A stretch of DNA of 64,000 bases from assembly GCA_014802625.1 (NCBI GenBank), contig JAAVBX010000023.1:1-64000 (forward strand). The letters run 5' to 3'. The position numbers and the translations under genes were made by a program. Numbering within the stretch: position 1 is the stretch's first letter; each line of letters starts with the position of its first letter. This document shows, in pieces, positions 26,352-34,938 of the stretch. Origin of the DNA: a bacterium (GTDB lineage: Bacteria; Bacteroidota; Bacteroidia; Bacteroidales; Muribaculaceae). The notes beneath the pieces were generated by a model. It saw only the letters and a list, made by a program, of their open reading frames with translations, did no database searches and had not been told where the DNA came from.

Positions 26352-26849
26352 ATGAAGAGTAGACGTAAACGAGTAGAGGTCATTGTTGAACTAATCAAGT
26401 CTCAATGCATCTCTTCACAAGAAGAGCTGGCAAACAAACTTGCCGAGCGAGGCTATTCGGTCACTCAGGCAACACTATCGCGTGACCTTAAGATGCTGCA
26501 CACTACGAAAGTGCCTACAGATCGTGGAACTTATGTTTATATTCTTCCTGATAGCAATTCTTTGAAGGATAAACTTCTCGCAGCCGGGCAACTTGATATG
26601 AACGCCAATTACCAAAGTGGATTTATTTCATTAGTATTCTCAGGTGATATAGCGGTCATAAAGACCCGTAACGGTTATGCACCCGGGCTGGCCTATGACA
26701 TCGATATATCGAATTGTCCCGAAATTCTGGGTACTATTGCGGGAGCCAACACTATTTTCGCCGTGCTCAAAGAGGGGCTTACTCCGGAGCAGAAGCTTGA
26801 GGTAATGGGGAAATTCGTCCCTCTGAAGCATTATATTCCACCATTCTGA
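26352..26849 (+). CDS. argR: ArgR-family arginine repressor, unusual ligand site
   Basis: 165 aa. The N-terminal winged HTH (about 8-70) includes SQEELANKLAERGYSVTQAT and LSRDLKML. The C-terminal oligomerisation and arginine-binding domain is about 85-160. In characterised ArgR the ligand loop reads GTIAGDD; here it is G127-T-I-A-G-A132-N133, so both aspartates that hold the arginine guanidinium are replaced. The fold looks intact (FAVLKEGLTPEQK follows). It may bind another ligand or work without one. The ArgC-like gene follows after 18 bp. Confidence 0.88.
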   Translation: MKSRRKRVEVIVELIKSQCISSQEELANKLAERGYSVTQATLSRDLKMLHTTKVPTDRGTYVYILPDSNSLKDKLLAAGQLDMNANYQSGFISLVFSGDIAVIKTRNGYAPGLAYDIDISNCPEILGTIAGANTIFAVLKEGLTPEQKLEVMGKFVPLKHYIPPF

Positions 26850-26867
26850 ACCATAAATCAAACGCAT

Positions 26868-27797
26868 ATGATAAAAGTAGGGATATCCGGAGCCGACACG
26901 CCAATGGCCGGGGAATTGTTGAGGCTATGTCTCCATCATCCTGATGTAGAGATAGTGTCGGTGTATGCGCCCGATAAAGCAGGTCATCCTGTCAGTAGTC
27001 AGCATCATGGATTCATCGGAGAGGAAAGAATACTTTTCACATCCAATTTTGATGCCACAGCTCTTGACGTGGCATTCCTGATCAAGCCGCTTTACAGTGC
27101 GACCGACTGGGTGAAACTCATGGCAGATCGCCCGCAATTGAAACTGGTGTTATTCAGTGATGCAGCCAAGGATGGTTTGGCTGATGCGTGTGCCCCGGTC
27201 TATGGACTTTCTGAACTCAATCGCAAGCCTCTTGTCCGTGGGGCGCGAACTGCTGTAGTTCCCAATCCCTTGGCATCCCCGATACTGATCGCATTGTATC
27301 CCCTGGCAAAACATCTTCTTCTTTCGGGAGATTTAAATGTGGAGATAATCGCACCATCTGACTTAATCGGAGATGAAGTTGTTGTTGGCGCACGTCAGGA
27401 ACTTGTCGATGAATTACCTAAGATTCAGACGAGTTTCAACGGGAAGGTGGTTATGACCTGCACTCCCTCTGAATCTGACAGAGCTATCCGAATCCGGATT
27501 CTACTTCCTACTTCCACCGGTGTTGAGGAGATCTTCAAAATCTACAATTCTATTTACGATGATCATAACTTCACATATGTGGTGCATCATCCGGTTTCGA
27601 CCGCTGAAGTCGAAGGTACGAATAAAGTTCTTATTTCAGTAACCGAAAAAACCGGACTCGGAATAATGCTTGATATCGTGGCCGACCCAAGAATGAGGGG
27701 CGGTGCGGGCGAGGCCATTCATCTTATGAATTTATTGTTCAATCTTCATGAGAAGACAGGACTTGAGTTGAAAACATCGGCCTGGAGGAAAAACTGA
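26868..27797 (+). CDS. ArgC-like protein lacking catalytic cysteine
   Basis: 309 aa. It aligns by eye with N-acetyl-gamma-glutamyl-phosphate reductase along its length: N-terminal nucleotide-binding start VGISGADTPMAGELLRL, the PVYGLSELNR block near 110, and the C-terminal GGAGEAIHLMNLLFNLHEKTGLEL. The active-site motif, normally NPGCYPT, is N133-P-L-A136-S-P, so the nucleophilic Cys is Ala. The HxPMxRG-type His segment is also not recognisable (TCTPSESDRAIRI). It is therefore unlikely to catalyse the ArgC reaction. It lies between argR (18 bp) and ssb (5 bp). It could be a sensor, a partner of ArgR or an enzyme of altered chemistry. Confidence 0.82.
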   Translation: MIKVGISGADTPMAGELLRLCLHHPDVEIVSVYAPDKAGHPVSSQHHGFIGEERILFTSNFDATALDVAFLIKPLYSATDWVKLMADRPQLKLVLFSDAAKDGLADACAPVYGLSELNRKPLVRGARTAVVPNPLASPILIALYPLAKHLLLSGDLNVEIIAPSDLIGDEVVVGARQELVDELPKIQTSFNGKVVMTCTPSESDRAIRIRILLPTSTGVEEIFKIYNSIYDDHNFTYVVHHPVSTAEVEGTNKVLISVTEKTGLGIMLDIVADPRMRGGAGEAIHLMNLLFNLHEKTGLELKTSAWRKN

Positions 27798-27802
27798 TTA
27801 TT

Positions 27803-28147
27803 ATGTCGGTCAATAAGATTATACTTTTGGGGTATGTCGGGAATGATCCCGAAATGAGGTATCCGGAGAGGGATTTTGCCGTGGCCAGATTTTCTCTTGC
27901 CACCAGCGAACCTAAAGGTGCTTCCGGTGTTGAAATCACAGATTGGCATACGTGTATCCTGACCGGTCGAAACGCATCCGTTGCTGAACGTTATGTCCGG
28001 AAAGGGACTCGCGTCTATCTGGAAGGGAAGTTGCGATACAGGGAATATGAGGATCGATACAAGATAAAACGCAGAGTTGCGGAAGTCGAGGTCATTTATA
28101 TGGAGTTGGTGGGACAGCCTGCCGCAACGTCTTCCGAAAACCATTAA
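27803..28147 (+). CDS. ssb: single-stranded DNA-binding protein
   Basis: 114 aa. A single OB-fold: NKIILLGYVGNDPEMRY at the start, TDWHTCILTGRNASVAERYVRKGTRVYLEGKLRYR in the core. It is short. After the fold only about 10 residues remain (ending TSSENH), and the acidic DDxPF tip that recruits repair and replication proteins in classical SSB is absent. It may be a secondary SSB. The gene is 5 bp after the ArgC-like gene and 26 bp before speA, suggesting one transcript. Confidence 0.88.
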   Translation: MSVNKIILLGYVGNDPEMRYPERDFAVARFSLATSEPKGASGVEITDWHTCILTGRNASVAERYVRKGTRVYLEGKLRYREYEDRYKIKRRVAEVEVIYMELVGQPAATSSENH

Positions 28148-28173
28148 AATAAATAATTAAGAATATTATAATC

Positions 28174-30078
28174 ATGAGAAAATGGCGTATTGAGGATTCT
28201 GCCGAGATATATAATATCGGAGGCTGGGGTCTTAAATATTTTTCCATCAATGATAAGGGACATGTGCAGGTTGTGCCGCGCCAAGGCTATTCCCCTATTG
28301 ATCTTCAGGAGGTCATGGAGGAACTGAGACTTAGAGATGTTTCCGCCCCTCTCCTGTTAAGATTTCCGGATATCCTTGATGATCGTATCCAGAAAATCAC
28401 CAATTGTTTTAAGAAGGCCGCGCAGGAATACAGCTATGCCGGGCAAAATTTCGTGGTTTACCCGATCAAGGTGAATCAGATGAGCCAGGTCGTGGAAGAG
28501 ATTGTCAGCCATGGCAATAAGTATAACATCGGTCTTGAAGCCGGATCGAAGCCGGAACTACATGCCGTTCTGGGTGTGAATGCACATTCAAACTCCCTTA
28601 TAATCTGTAATGGCTATAAGGATGAAGATTACGTTGAGCTCGCTCTTCTCGCCCAGAAAATGGGCCGTAGAATATATATAGTAGTGGAGAAACTCAATGA
28701 ACTTCGTCTCATCCATGAAGTAGCCAAGCGTATTGACGTTAAGCCGAATATCGGAATACGTATCAAAATCACTTCATCCGGAAGTGGTAAATGGGAGGAA
28801 TCCGGTGGTGATGTCAGCAAATTTGGTCTCAACTCCAGTGAGCTCCTTGAGGCGCTTGAATACCTGCGTAGCACAGGTATGGAGGATTGCCTGAAACTAA
28901 TACATTTCCATATCGGAAGCCAGATTACCAAAATACGCCGTATCAAGAATGCCTTGAGGGAAGCTATGCAATTCTATGTGCAACTTTCCAAGATGGGATT
29001 CTCGGTTGAATTCGTAGATATCGGAGGTGGGCTCGGTGTCGATTATGACGGCACACGATCGGCTTCGGGTGAAAACTCAATGAATTATTCCATACAGGAA
29101 TATGTCAATGACTCGGTAGCGGCTTTGGTGGATGTCTGTGTTAAGAATGATCTCCCCCATCCCAATATCATCACCGAAAGCGGCCGGTCTGTGACTGCCC
29201 ATCATTCCGTGCTGATAATTGAGGTATTGGCCACCACGCAACTGCCGGAATGGAAGGAAGATGTTGATACTATTGCGGAGGATGCACATGAATTAACCCG
29301 TGAACTTTATAATATATGGGATAAAATCAATCCTGCACGAGTGTTTGAGGATTGGCACGACGCTCTGCAGATTCGGGAGGAAGCTCTGGAGCTATTCAGC
29401 CTCGGAATGCTTGATCTGACCGCGAGAGCGCAGATTGAGAAGCTCTTCTGGAGTGTCGCGAGAGATGTCAATGATATTGCTCAGTCCATGAAGCATCCGC
29501 CGGAAGAATTGCGCAAGGTGGCAAGAATGTTGCCTGAGAAATATTTCTGCAATTTCTCACTTTTTCAATCGCTGCCTGATTCCTGGGCCATCGACCAGCT
29601 CTTCCCTGTCATGCCCATCGCTCATCTTGATGAGAAGCCCACCCAAGTCTGCACAATTCAGGATGTGACCTGTGACAGTGATGGAAAAATCAACCGATTC
29701 GTATCGCCTCAAGGAGTATCCTACTCACTACCGATTCATAAATTCCAATCCGGGGGGCATTATTACATAGGCGTGTTCCTTGTAGGCGCGTATCAAGAAA
29801 TACTTGGCGACCTGCATAATCTTTTTGGCGATACTGCCGCTGTGCATATCGTAGGCTCAAAGGATGGTTATCAGATAGAGCAGGTGATTGATGGCGAACC
29901 GGTGGCCGACGTACTTGACTATGTGGAGTATAACCCTAAGAAACTCGTCAGGAATCTCGAATCCTGGGTATCGAGATCGGTGAAAGAGGGCGTTATCTCT
30001 GCTGAGGAGGGCCGACAATTCCTTAACATATATCGATCAGGCCTTTACGGTATCACCTATCTTGAAGAAAGAGACTGA
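28174..30078 (+). CDS. speA: biosynthetic arginine decarboxylase
   Basis: 634 aa, the usual SpeA length. Group III/alanine-racemase-fold PLP domain: PLP lysine in VYPIKVNQM near residue 100, glycine loop FVDIGGGLGVDYDG near 290, then the large C-terminal insertion and beta domain (SFLYQSLPDSWAID-type region and VCTIQDVTCDSDG). It converts arginine to agmatine for putrescine/spermidine synthesis. Its last base overlaps the truA start codon. Upstream are ssb, the ArgC-like gene and argR, so arginine-linked genes cluster here. Confidence 0.95.
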   Translation: MRKWRIEDSAEIYNIGGWGLKYFSINDKGHVQVVPRQGYSPIDLQEVMEELRLRDVSAPLLLRFPDILDDRIQKITNCFKKAAQEYSYAGQNFVVYPIKVNQMSQVVEEIVSHGNKYNIGLEAGSKPELHAVLGVNAHSNSLIICNGYKDEDYVELALLAQKMGRRIYIVVEKLNELRLIHEVAKRIDVKPNIGIRIKITSSGSGKWEESGGDVSKFGLNSSELLEALEYLRSTGMEDCLKLIHFHIGSQITKIRRIKNALREAMQFYVQLSKMGFSVEFVDIGGGLGVDYDGTRSASGENSMNYSIQEYVNDSVAALVDVCVKNDLPHPNIITESGRSVTAHHSVLIIEVLATTQLPEWKEDVDTIAEDAHELTRELYNIWDKINPARVFEDWHDALQIREEALELFSLGMLDLTARAQIEKLFWSVARDVNDIAQSMKHPPEELRKVARMLPEKYFCNFSLFQSLPDSWAIDQLFPVMPIAHLDEKPTQVCTIQDVTCDSDGKINRFVSPQGVSYSLPIHKFQSGGHYYIGVFLVGAYQEILGDLHNLFGDTAAVHIVGSKDGYQIEQVIDGEPVADVLDYVEYNPKKLVRNLESWVSRSVKEGVISAEEGRQFLNIYRSGLYGITYLEERD

Positions 30079-30836
30079 TGAGATATTTTCTTCAACTCGC
30101 ATATGACGGAGCAGGCTTTCATGGTTGGCAATCTCAACCTAACGCCTGCTCCGTGCAGCAAACCATAGAGGAGGCTTTATCTACAATCTTGCGACAGCCG
30201 ACTAAGATTACGGGGGCCGGACGCACGGATACCGGAGTAAACGCCCGAAGGATGTATGCACATTTTGACGCATATACTCCGATATCGGATGAGCGTAGAT
30301 TCCTGACAGGTCTCAATAGAATGGTCGGTCGCGGAATATCTCTGCAGCGTCTTATTCCGGTGGATACCGAAGCTCATGCGAGATTTGATGCGACAGAGCG
30401 CACCTACAGATACTTCACAGTGTTTGAAAAGTCGCCGTTTCTCTCTCCGTTCTCGTGGTATTCCCCGGGACTACTTGATATCAACAAGATGAATGAGGCT
30501 GCCGGGTGGCTGTTAGGCCGACAGGATTTTACATCCTTCTCAAAGCTTCACACGGATGTAAAGACCAATATCTGCGATATCAAACGCGCGGAGTGGGTGA
30601 CTTATGAGAACATATATGGGATTTCCGGTATCTATTTTGAAATCACGGCCGATAGATTCCTGCGCAATATGGTCAGAGCTATCGTCGGGACTTTAGTGGA
30701 GGTCGGTCGCGGGAAAATCAGCGTTGATAGATTTAAAGATATTATCTCGCTTCGCGACCGCTGCGAGGCGGGGACATCAATGCCCCCGCAGGCTCTTTTC
30801 CTATGGGATGTGAAGTATCCTTATCTGAGTGAATAA
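30078..30836 (+). CDS. truA: tRNA pseudouridine(38-40) synthase TruA
   Basis: 252 aa, the normal length. Catalytic Asp in the GAGRTDTGVNA motif near residue 50, preceded by LAYDGAGFHGWQSQP. The C-terminal half has FLRNMVRAIVGTLVEVG. TruA makes pseudouridine at positions 38-40 in the anticodon arm of many tRNAs. It starts in a TGATG overlap with speA and is followed by ligA after 31 bp. Confidence 0.96.
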   Translation: MRYFLQLAYDGAGFHGWQSQPNACSVQQTIEEALSTILRQPTKITGAGRTDTGVNARRMYAHFDAYTPISDERRFLTGLNRMVGRGISLQRLIPVDTEAHARFDATERTYRYFTVFEKSPFLSPFSWYSPGLLDINKMNEAAGWLLGRQDFTSFSKLHTDVKTNICDIKRAEWVTYENIYGISGIYFEITADRFLRNMVRAIVGTLVEVGRGKISVDRFKDIISLRDRCEAGTSMPPQALFLWDVKYPYLSE

Positions 30837-30867
30837 ATATAAGTAATCATCTGTATTATCAATTGAC

Positions 30868-32877
30868 ATGACTCCGGAAGAAGCACAGAGAAAAATAGAG
30901 ACTCTCAGGAATGAAATCAACCGTCATAACCATAACTATTATGTATTGAATACACCTGAAATATCAGATTATGATTTCGATCATCTCCTTAAGGATCTTG
31001 AGAGATTGGAGGAAGAATTCCCGCAATTTGCAGATGACCTCTCCCCTACACGTCGTGTCGGAAGCGATTTGACCAAAGGATTCGATCATGTGGTACATAG
31101 CCGCCCCATGATGTCACTCTCCAATTCATATTCCATTCAAGAGGTCGATGAATGGTTTGACAGGGTGAAACGAGCTCTTGAGGGTGAAGCATTCGATGTA
31201 GTAGGTGAACTTAAATTCGATGGCACATCCATTTCAATCACCTATATAAATGGTCGTATGGTGCGTGCGGTGACGCGTGGTGACGGCACTCAAGGGGATG
31301 ATGTTACAGCCAATGTAAAGACAATACGTTCGATACCTCTCCAGCTTCTTCCCGGCAATTGGCCTGACGAATTTGAGATTCGAGGAGAGATATTGATGCC
31401 ATGGGATGTATTTGAACGTCTTAACGCGGAGAGGGCATATAATGAAGAACCTCTCTTCGCTAATCCGCGTAACGCAGCATCCGGCACTCTCAAGATGCAG
31501 GATCCCCGTATTGTGGCTTCACGTCATCTCGACGCTCGGTTTTATTATCTTTTATCCGATAATCTACCATACGATAATCATTACGATAATCTTGAGGCTG
31601 CCCGCGAATGGGGATTCAAGGTGTCTAAGCATATGACCTTGCTTCATTCCCTCGAAGAGGTCGACAACTTCATCAATTTCTGGGATGAGGAGAGGAAGAA
31701 ATTGCCTGTGGCGACCGATGGTCTTGTGTTCAAAGTCAATTCCCTAAAACAACAGCTCAATCTTGGTTATACCGCTAAATCTCCCAGATGGGCGATAGCA
31801 TATAAATTTAACCCGGAACGCGCTTGCACACGTCTTCGTTTCGTTTCCTTTGAGACGGGGCGAATGGGTATTGTGACACCTGTCGCCAATCTTGAACCGG
31901 TACTGCTTTCCGGCACGATTGTCAAGCGTGCTTCTCTGCATAATGATGACATAATTCAGGAACTTGATATACATCAGGGAGACTGGCTCTATGTAGAGAA
32001 AGGTGGAGAAATAATTCCAAAAATTACCGGTGTGGAGATCTCCAGACGTCAGGCTGATGCTTCTAAAATCCAATTCGTTAAGGATTGTCCGGAATGCGGT
32101 ACCCCGCTTGAACGCATATACGGCGAGGCGGCGTGGTGTTGTCCTAACCATTATGGTTGCCGACCGCAACTTACCGGAAAGATCGAGCATTTCTGTGCAC
32201 GTAGGATGATGGATATAGATGGTATCGGAGAGGAAACCGCTGAACTGCTTTTTGACTCCGGTATGGTTGAGAAAGTCGGCGATATTTATGATCTTACGAT
32301 AGACAGGCTTTCAACATTAGATAGAATAGGGCAAAAAAGTGCCGAAAGAATCATGGCAGGTATTGAGGCATCAAAGAGTGTCCCCTTCGAACGCGTGATT
32401 TATGCACTCTCGATTCCAAATGTGGGGGAAACAACGGCCAAACGTCTTGCAAGCTCAGTGAAAAGTATGGATAATCTCCTGTCGCTATCCGTTGAAGAGT
32501 TGACTGCCATTCAGGATATAGGACCTGTGATAGGACAGTGTATTTATGATTTTCTACGGGATCCGGTGAATGTATATAATATTCAACGTCTGAAGGATGC
32601 CGGCGTACAGATGCAGCTCTCTGCAGACAAAATGGAGCCGGCCGGAGATGCGCTTCAAGGTAAGACGATTGTTATATCCGGCACATTCTCGCGTCATTCA
32701 CGAGATGAGTATAAGGAGATGATCGAACGAAATGGTGGAAGAAATGCAGGTAGTATTTCGAAAAAAACCTCATTTGTTCTTGCCGGTGATAATATGGGGC
32801 CTGCTAAATTTGAGAAATGCCGTGCGCTGGATATTCCTCTGGTCAACGAGGAGGAGTTTCTGAAGATGCTTGAATAA
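30868..32877 (+). CDS. ligA: NAD-dependent DNA ligase LigA
   Basis: 669 aa, complete. N-terminal NAD-binding Ia region; adenylation domain with the active-site Lys in VGELKFDGTSI near residue 113; OB fold (FETGRMGIVTPVA); four-cysteine zinc finger (CPECG...CCPNHYGC); helix-hairpin-helix repeats; C-terminal BRCT domain (KTIVISGTFSRHSRDEYK onward). It seals nicks in replication and repair. It is the last gene before a strong symmetrical hairpin separating it from the convergent rpe gene. Confidence 0.97.
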   Translation: MTPEEAQRKIETLRNEINRHNHNYYVLNTPEISDYDFDHLLKDLERLEEEFPQFADDLSPTRRVGSDLTKGFDHVVHSRPMMSLSNSYSIQEVDEWFDRVKRALEGEAFDVVGELKFDGTSISITYINGRMVRAVTRGDGTQGDDVTANVKTIRSIPLQLLPGNWPDEFEIRGEILMPWDVFERLNAERAYNEEPLFANPRNAASGTLKMQDPRIVASRHLDARFYYLLSDNLPYDNHYDNLEAAREWGFKVSKHMTLLHSLEEVDNFINFWDEERKKLPVATDGLVFKVNSLKQQLNLGYTAKSPRWAIAYKFNPERACTRLRFVSFETGRMGIVTPVANLEPVLLSGTIVKRASLHNDDIIQELDIHQGDWLYVEKGGEIIPKITGVEISRRQADASKIQFVKDCPECGTPLERIYGEAAWCCPNHYGCRPQLTGKIEHFCARRMMDIDGIGEETAELLFDSGMVEKVGDIYDLTIDRLSTLDRIGQKSAERIMAGIEASKSVPFERVIYALSIPNVGETTAKRLASSVKSMDNLLSLSVEELTAIQDIGPVIGQCIYDFLRDPVNVYNIQRLKDAGVQMQLSADKMEPAGDALQGKTIVISGTFSRHSRDEYKEMIERNGGRNAGSISKKTSFVLAGDNMGPAKFEKCRALDIPLVNEEEFLKMLE

Positions 32878-32898
32878 GCATTGATTCCGTACATATGT

Positions 32899-32938
32899 AA
32901 TTAGGTCCGGATAACTTGAACGTTATCCGGACCTAATT
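32899..32938. terminator. bidirectional hairpin between ligA and rpe
   Basis: Perfect 17-bp inverted repeat AATTAGGTCCGGATAAC / GTTATCCGGACCTAATT with a 6-nt loop, centred between convergent genes. No U-run on either side beyond the AATT ends, so it may stop or protect both transcripts. Confidence 0.8.
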
Positions 32939-32956
32939 GTATCGGTATTCTATTGT

Positions 32957-33601
32957 TTATAATATCTTGAGCGAGTGAATTGCCTCGTAGGGATTCTCCG
33001 CTCCGAAAACATAGCTCCCGGCCACCAGTATATCCGCTCCCGCTTCTGCGAGCAGCGAACCCGTGGATGCGTTGACTCCCCCATCCACATTAATCAAGGC
33101 TTTAGAGCCTGTTCTCTCAATCAGATTACGGAGTCGTCTTACTTTCTCTACTGTACCTTCAATGAAAGGTTGACCTCCGAAGCCGGGATTTACCGACATC
33201 AGAAGGACCTGATCAAGATCGGTGATTATATCCTCCAAGGTGGAGACGGGTGTTGCCGGACACAGTGATACACCGGCTTTCATGCCGGCAGCGTGTATAG
33301 CCTGTACTGTGCGATGGATATGGGTGCAGGCCTCCTGATGGAATACCATATATTCCGCTCCGAGATCTCTTACTTGAGAAATCCAGTTCTGAGGCTCGAC
33401 AATCATCAGATGTACATCAAGAGGTTTCTTGCAGATTTTTGCCACAGCTTTCATCACAGGGAACCCGAAAGATATATTCGGCACGAAAACGCCATCCATG
33501 ACATCAAGATGAAGCAGATCACACTCTGATTCATTTATCATCTCGAGATCCGGCGTAAGATTTGCAAAATCGGCCGAAAGGAGTGAAGGTGATACTTGCA
33601 T
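32957..33601 (-). CDS. rpe: ribulose-phosphate 3-epimerase
   Basis: 214 aa, TIM barrel. It starts VSPSLLSADFANL; metal and catalytic residues are in LHLDVMDGVFVPNISFG (His, Asp) and in VHLMIVEP; MSVNPGFGGQPFI and NVDGGVNA carry the phosphate loop and second catalytic Asp. It interconverts ribulose-5-phosphate and xylulose-5-phosphate in the pentose phosphate pathway. It is the last gene of the flavodiiron-glycosylase-DedA-rpe run (27 bp after dedA). Confidence 0.96.
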   Translation of the reverse strand: MQVSPSLLSADFANLTPDLEMINESECDLLHLDVMDGVFVPNISFGFPVMKAVAKICKKPLDVHLMIVEPQNWISQVRDLGAEYMVFHQEACTHIHRTVQAIHAAGMKAGVSLCPATPVSTLEDIITDLDQVLLMSVNPGFGGQPFIEGTVEKVRRLRNLIERTGSKALINVDGGVNASTGSLLAEAGADILVAGSYVFGAENPYEAIHSLKIL

Positions 33602-33628
33602 ATTGTATTGATTTTAATTGTCGGTTAA

Positions 33629-34315
33629 CTACTTTGATAGTTGTTCTTTGCGAGGCTTGAAAGCGTTCCATACTATATACCCCACACAGATTACAGCTAT
33701 TCCGTAGCCTGCCCATGTGAGATATTTATTATATTCTTCGACCTTATTGAAGAGATCGTCCGGTGAGACTGTACGGGACAGCCAATACCCTAAAGCCGCC
33801 AGAACGGTATTCCACACCATTGCACCCAGCGTCGTGAAAATTGCGAATTTACCGACGTTCATCTTCGATATACCCGCCGGGATTGATATTAGCTGACGAA
33901 TCGCGGGAATCAGACGACCGATAAAGGTGGAGATTGCTCCATGATCATCGAAATACCGTTCAGCTTTATCTACCTTCTCTCTGTTTATCAAACAGGCGTG
34001 TCCAAGTCGGGAATCAGCGAATCGGTAGACAACCGGACGCCCTATCCATAAGGCAAGATAATAATTGACGAAAGCTCCTACGAGGGCACCCAGAGTAGCC
34101 ATAACCACAACCATATAGATATTCATGTCGCTCCCGGCGCCTGTATTCGTGCATGCGAGGTAAGCGGCGGGGGGCACGATGACTTCCGAAGGGAATGGAA
34201 TGAAGGAGCTCTCGATGACCATAAATACGAACACAAACCAATAATTGGCGTTTTCGACAAACCAATTGAAAAATTGTGACGCATCGAAAATCGCGAGAGG
34301 AATCATATCAAGCAT
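33629..34315 (-). CDS. DedA-family inner-membrane protein
   Basis: 228 aa, SNARE-associated/DedA (VTT) domain. About five hydrophobic segments; the signature FIGRLIPAIRQLISIPAGISKM sits near residue 135, preceded by the charged DDHGAIST loop. DedA proteins act as lipid carrier flippases (undecaprenyl phosphate or phospholipids) and affect membrane potential and envelope integrity. A C-terminal basic tail (KPRKEQLSK) follows the last helix. Spacing is 10 bp to the upstream glycosylase gene. Confidence 0.93.
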   Translation of the reverse strand: MLDMIPLAIFDASQFFNWFVENANYWFVFVFMVIESSFIPFPSEVIVPPAAYLACTNTGAGSDMNIYMVVVMATLGALVGAFVNYYLALWIGRPVVYRFADSRLGHACLINREKVDKAERYFDDHGAISTFIGRLIPAIRQLISIPAGISKMNVGKFAIFTTLGAMVWNTVLAALGYWLSRTVSPDDLFNKVEEYNKYLTWAGYGIAVICVGYIVWNAFKPRKEQLSK

Positions 34316-34325
34316 ATTCCAAATC

Positions 34326-34937
34326 TTATAGTAATCCTATTGAATGCACCATTTTTTCATACTCCGCTGCTTTTTTCGCCAGTGGCAAAGGATAAGCACG
34401 CGAAGATGATGGCATCCTCCAATGCTGAAAATGACGCACGGTACCGGTGGAATCTGTTAATTCGCACTCGCTGAATTCTCCCATTTTAGGGATGTCCGTA
34501 CCTGTTAGGTCTGCTATGACTCCTGCGGCTTTCTCTCCGGTTGTAGCGATGGCTATACACTCCGGAATTTCGGCTAAGATGGCGGGGAGATCAATCTGTT
34601 TCCTTATATTTAGAAACTTATCGGATGCGTTTCCTGCCGTTCTTTCAATCTCACGTCCCGTATCGCTGAGTGCGATTCCCGTTTTCTCCAGAAAAACTTT
34701 AAGTTCGTTGACATGGAATGTCTTGGCCGGTATATCAACAAAGTAATCTTTGTCGTTAAAGAAAATCAATCCGAAGATTCTCCACATGTCATTGATGAAA
34801 TTGGGGTAATAGAAATTCATACTCCATCGGTGACGTTGTGGAGGGAAGGTGCCGCACATCAGTAATTTCGCTCCGGCCGGAAGGAAGGGGCGTAAGGGAT
34901 GCGACTCGGTCGGAACTATATTTTGAGGAGTATCCAT
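34326..34937 (-). CDS. uracil-DNA glycosylase superfamily protein
   Basis: 203 aa. UDG-superfamily fold: motif I region LLMCGTFPPQRHR near residue 28, FYYPNFINDMWRIFG near 45, and the C-terminal loop MPSSSRAYPLP, which takes the place of the MPSTS/HPSP-type loop. This subgroup resembles the mismatch or deoxyinosine glycosylases rather than classic Ung. It probably removes deaminated bases (uracil or hypoxanthine). The start codon is one base after the flavodiiron stop, so the two are translationally coupled. Confidence 0.82.
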   Translation of the reverse strand: MDTPQNIVPTESHPLRPFLPAGAKLLMCGTFPPQRHRWSMNFYYPNFINDMWRIFGLIFFNDKDYFVDIPAKTFHVNELKVFLEKTGIALSDTGREIERTAGNASDKFLNIRKQIDLPAILAEIPECIAIATTGEKAAGVIADLTGTDIPKMGEFSECELTDSTGTVRHFQHWRMPSSSRAYPLPLAKKAAEYEKMVHSIGLL

Positions 34938-34938
34938 A

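Noticed and set aside
26868..27797. ArgC-like gene as a pseudogene
   Set aside because: The frame is full length without stops or shifts and is tightly packed with its neighbours; loss of the active-site residues looks like change of function, not decay.
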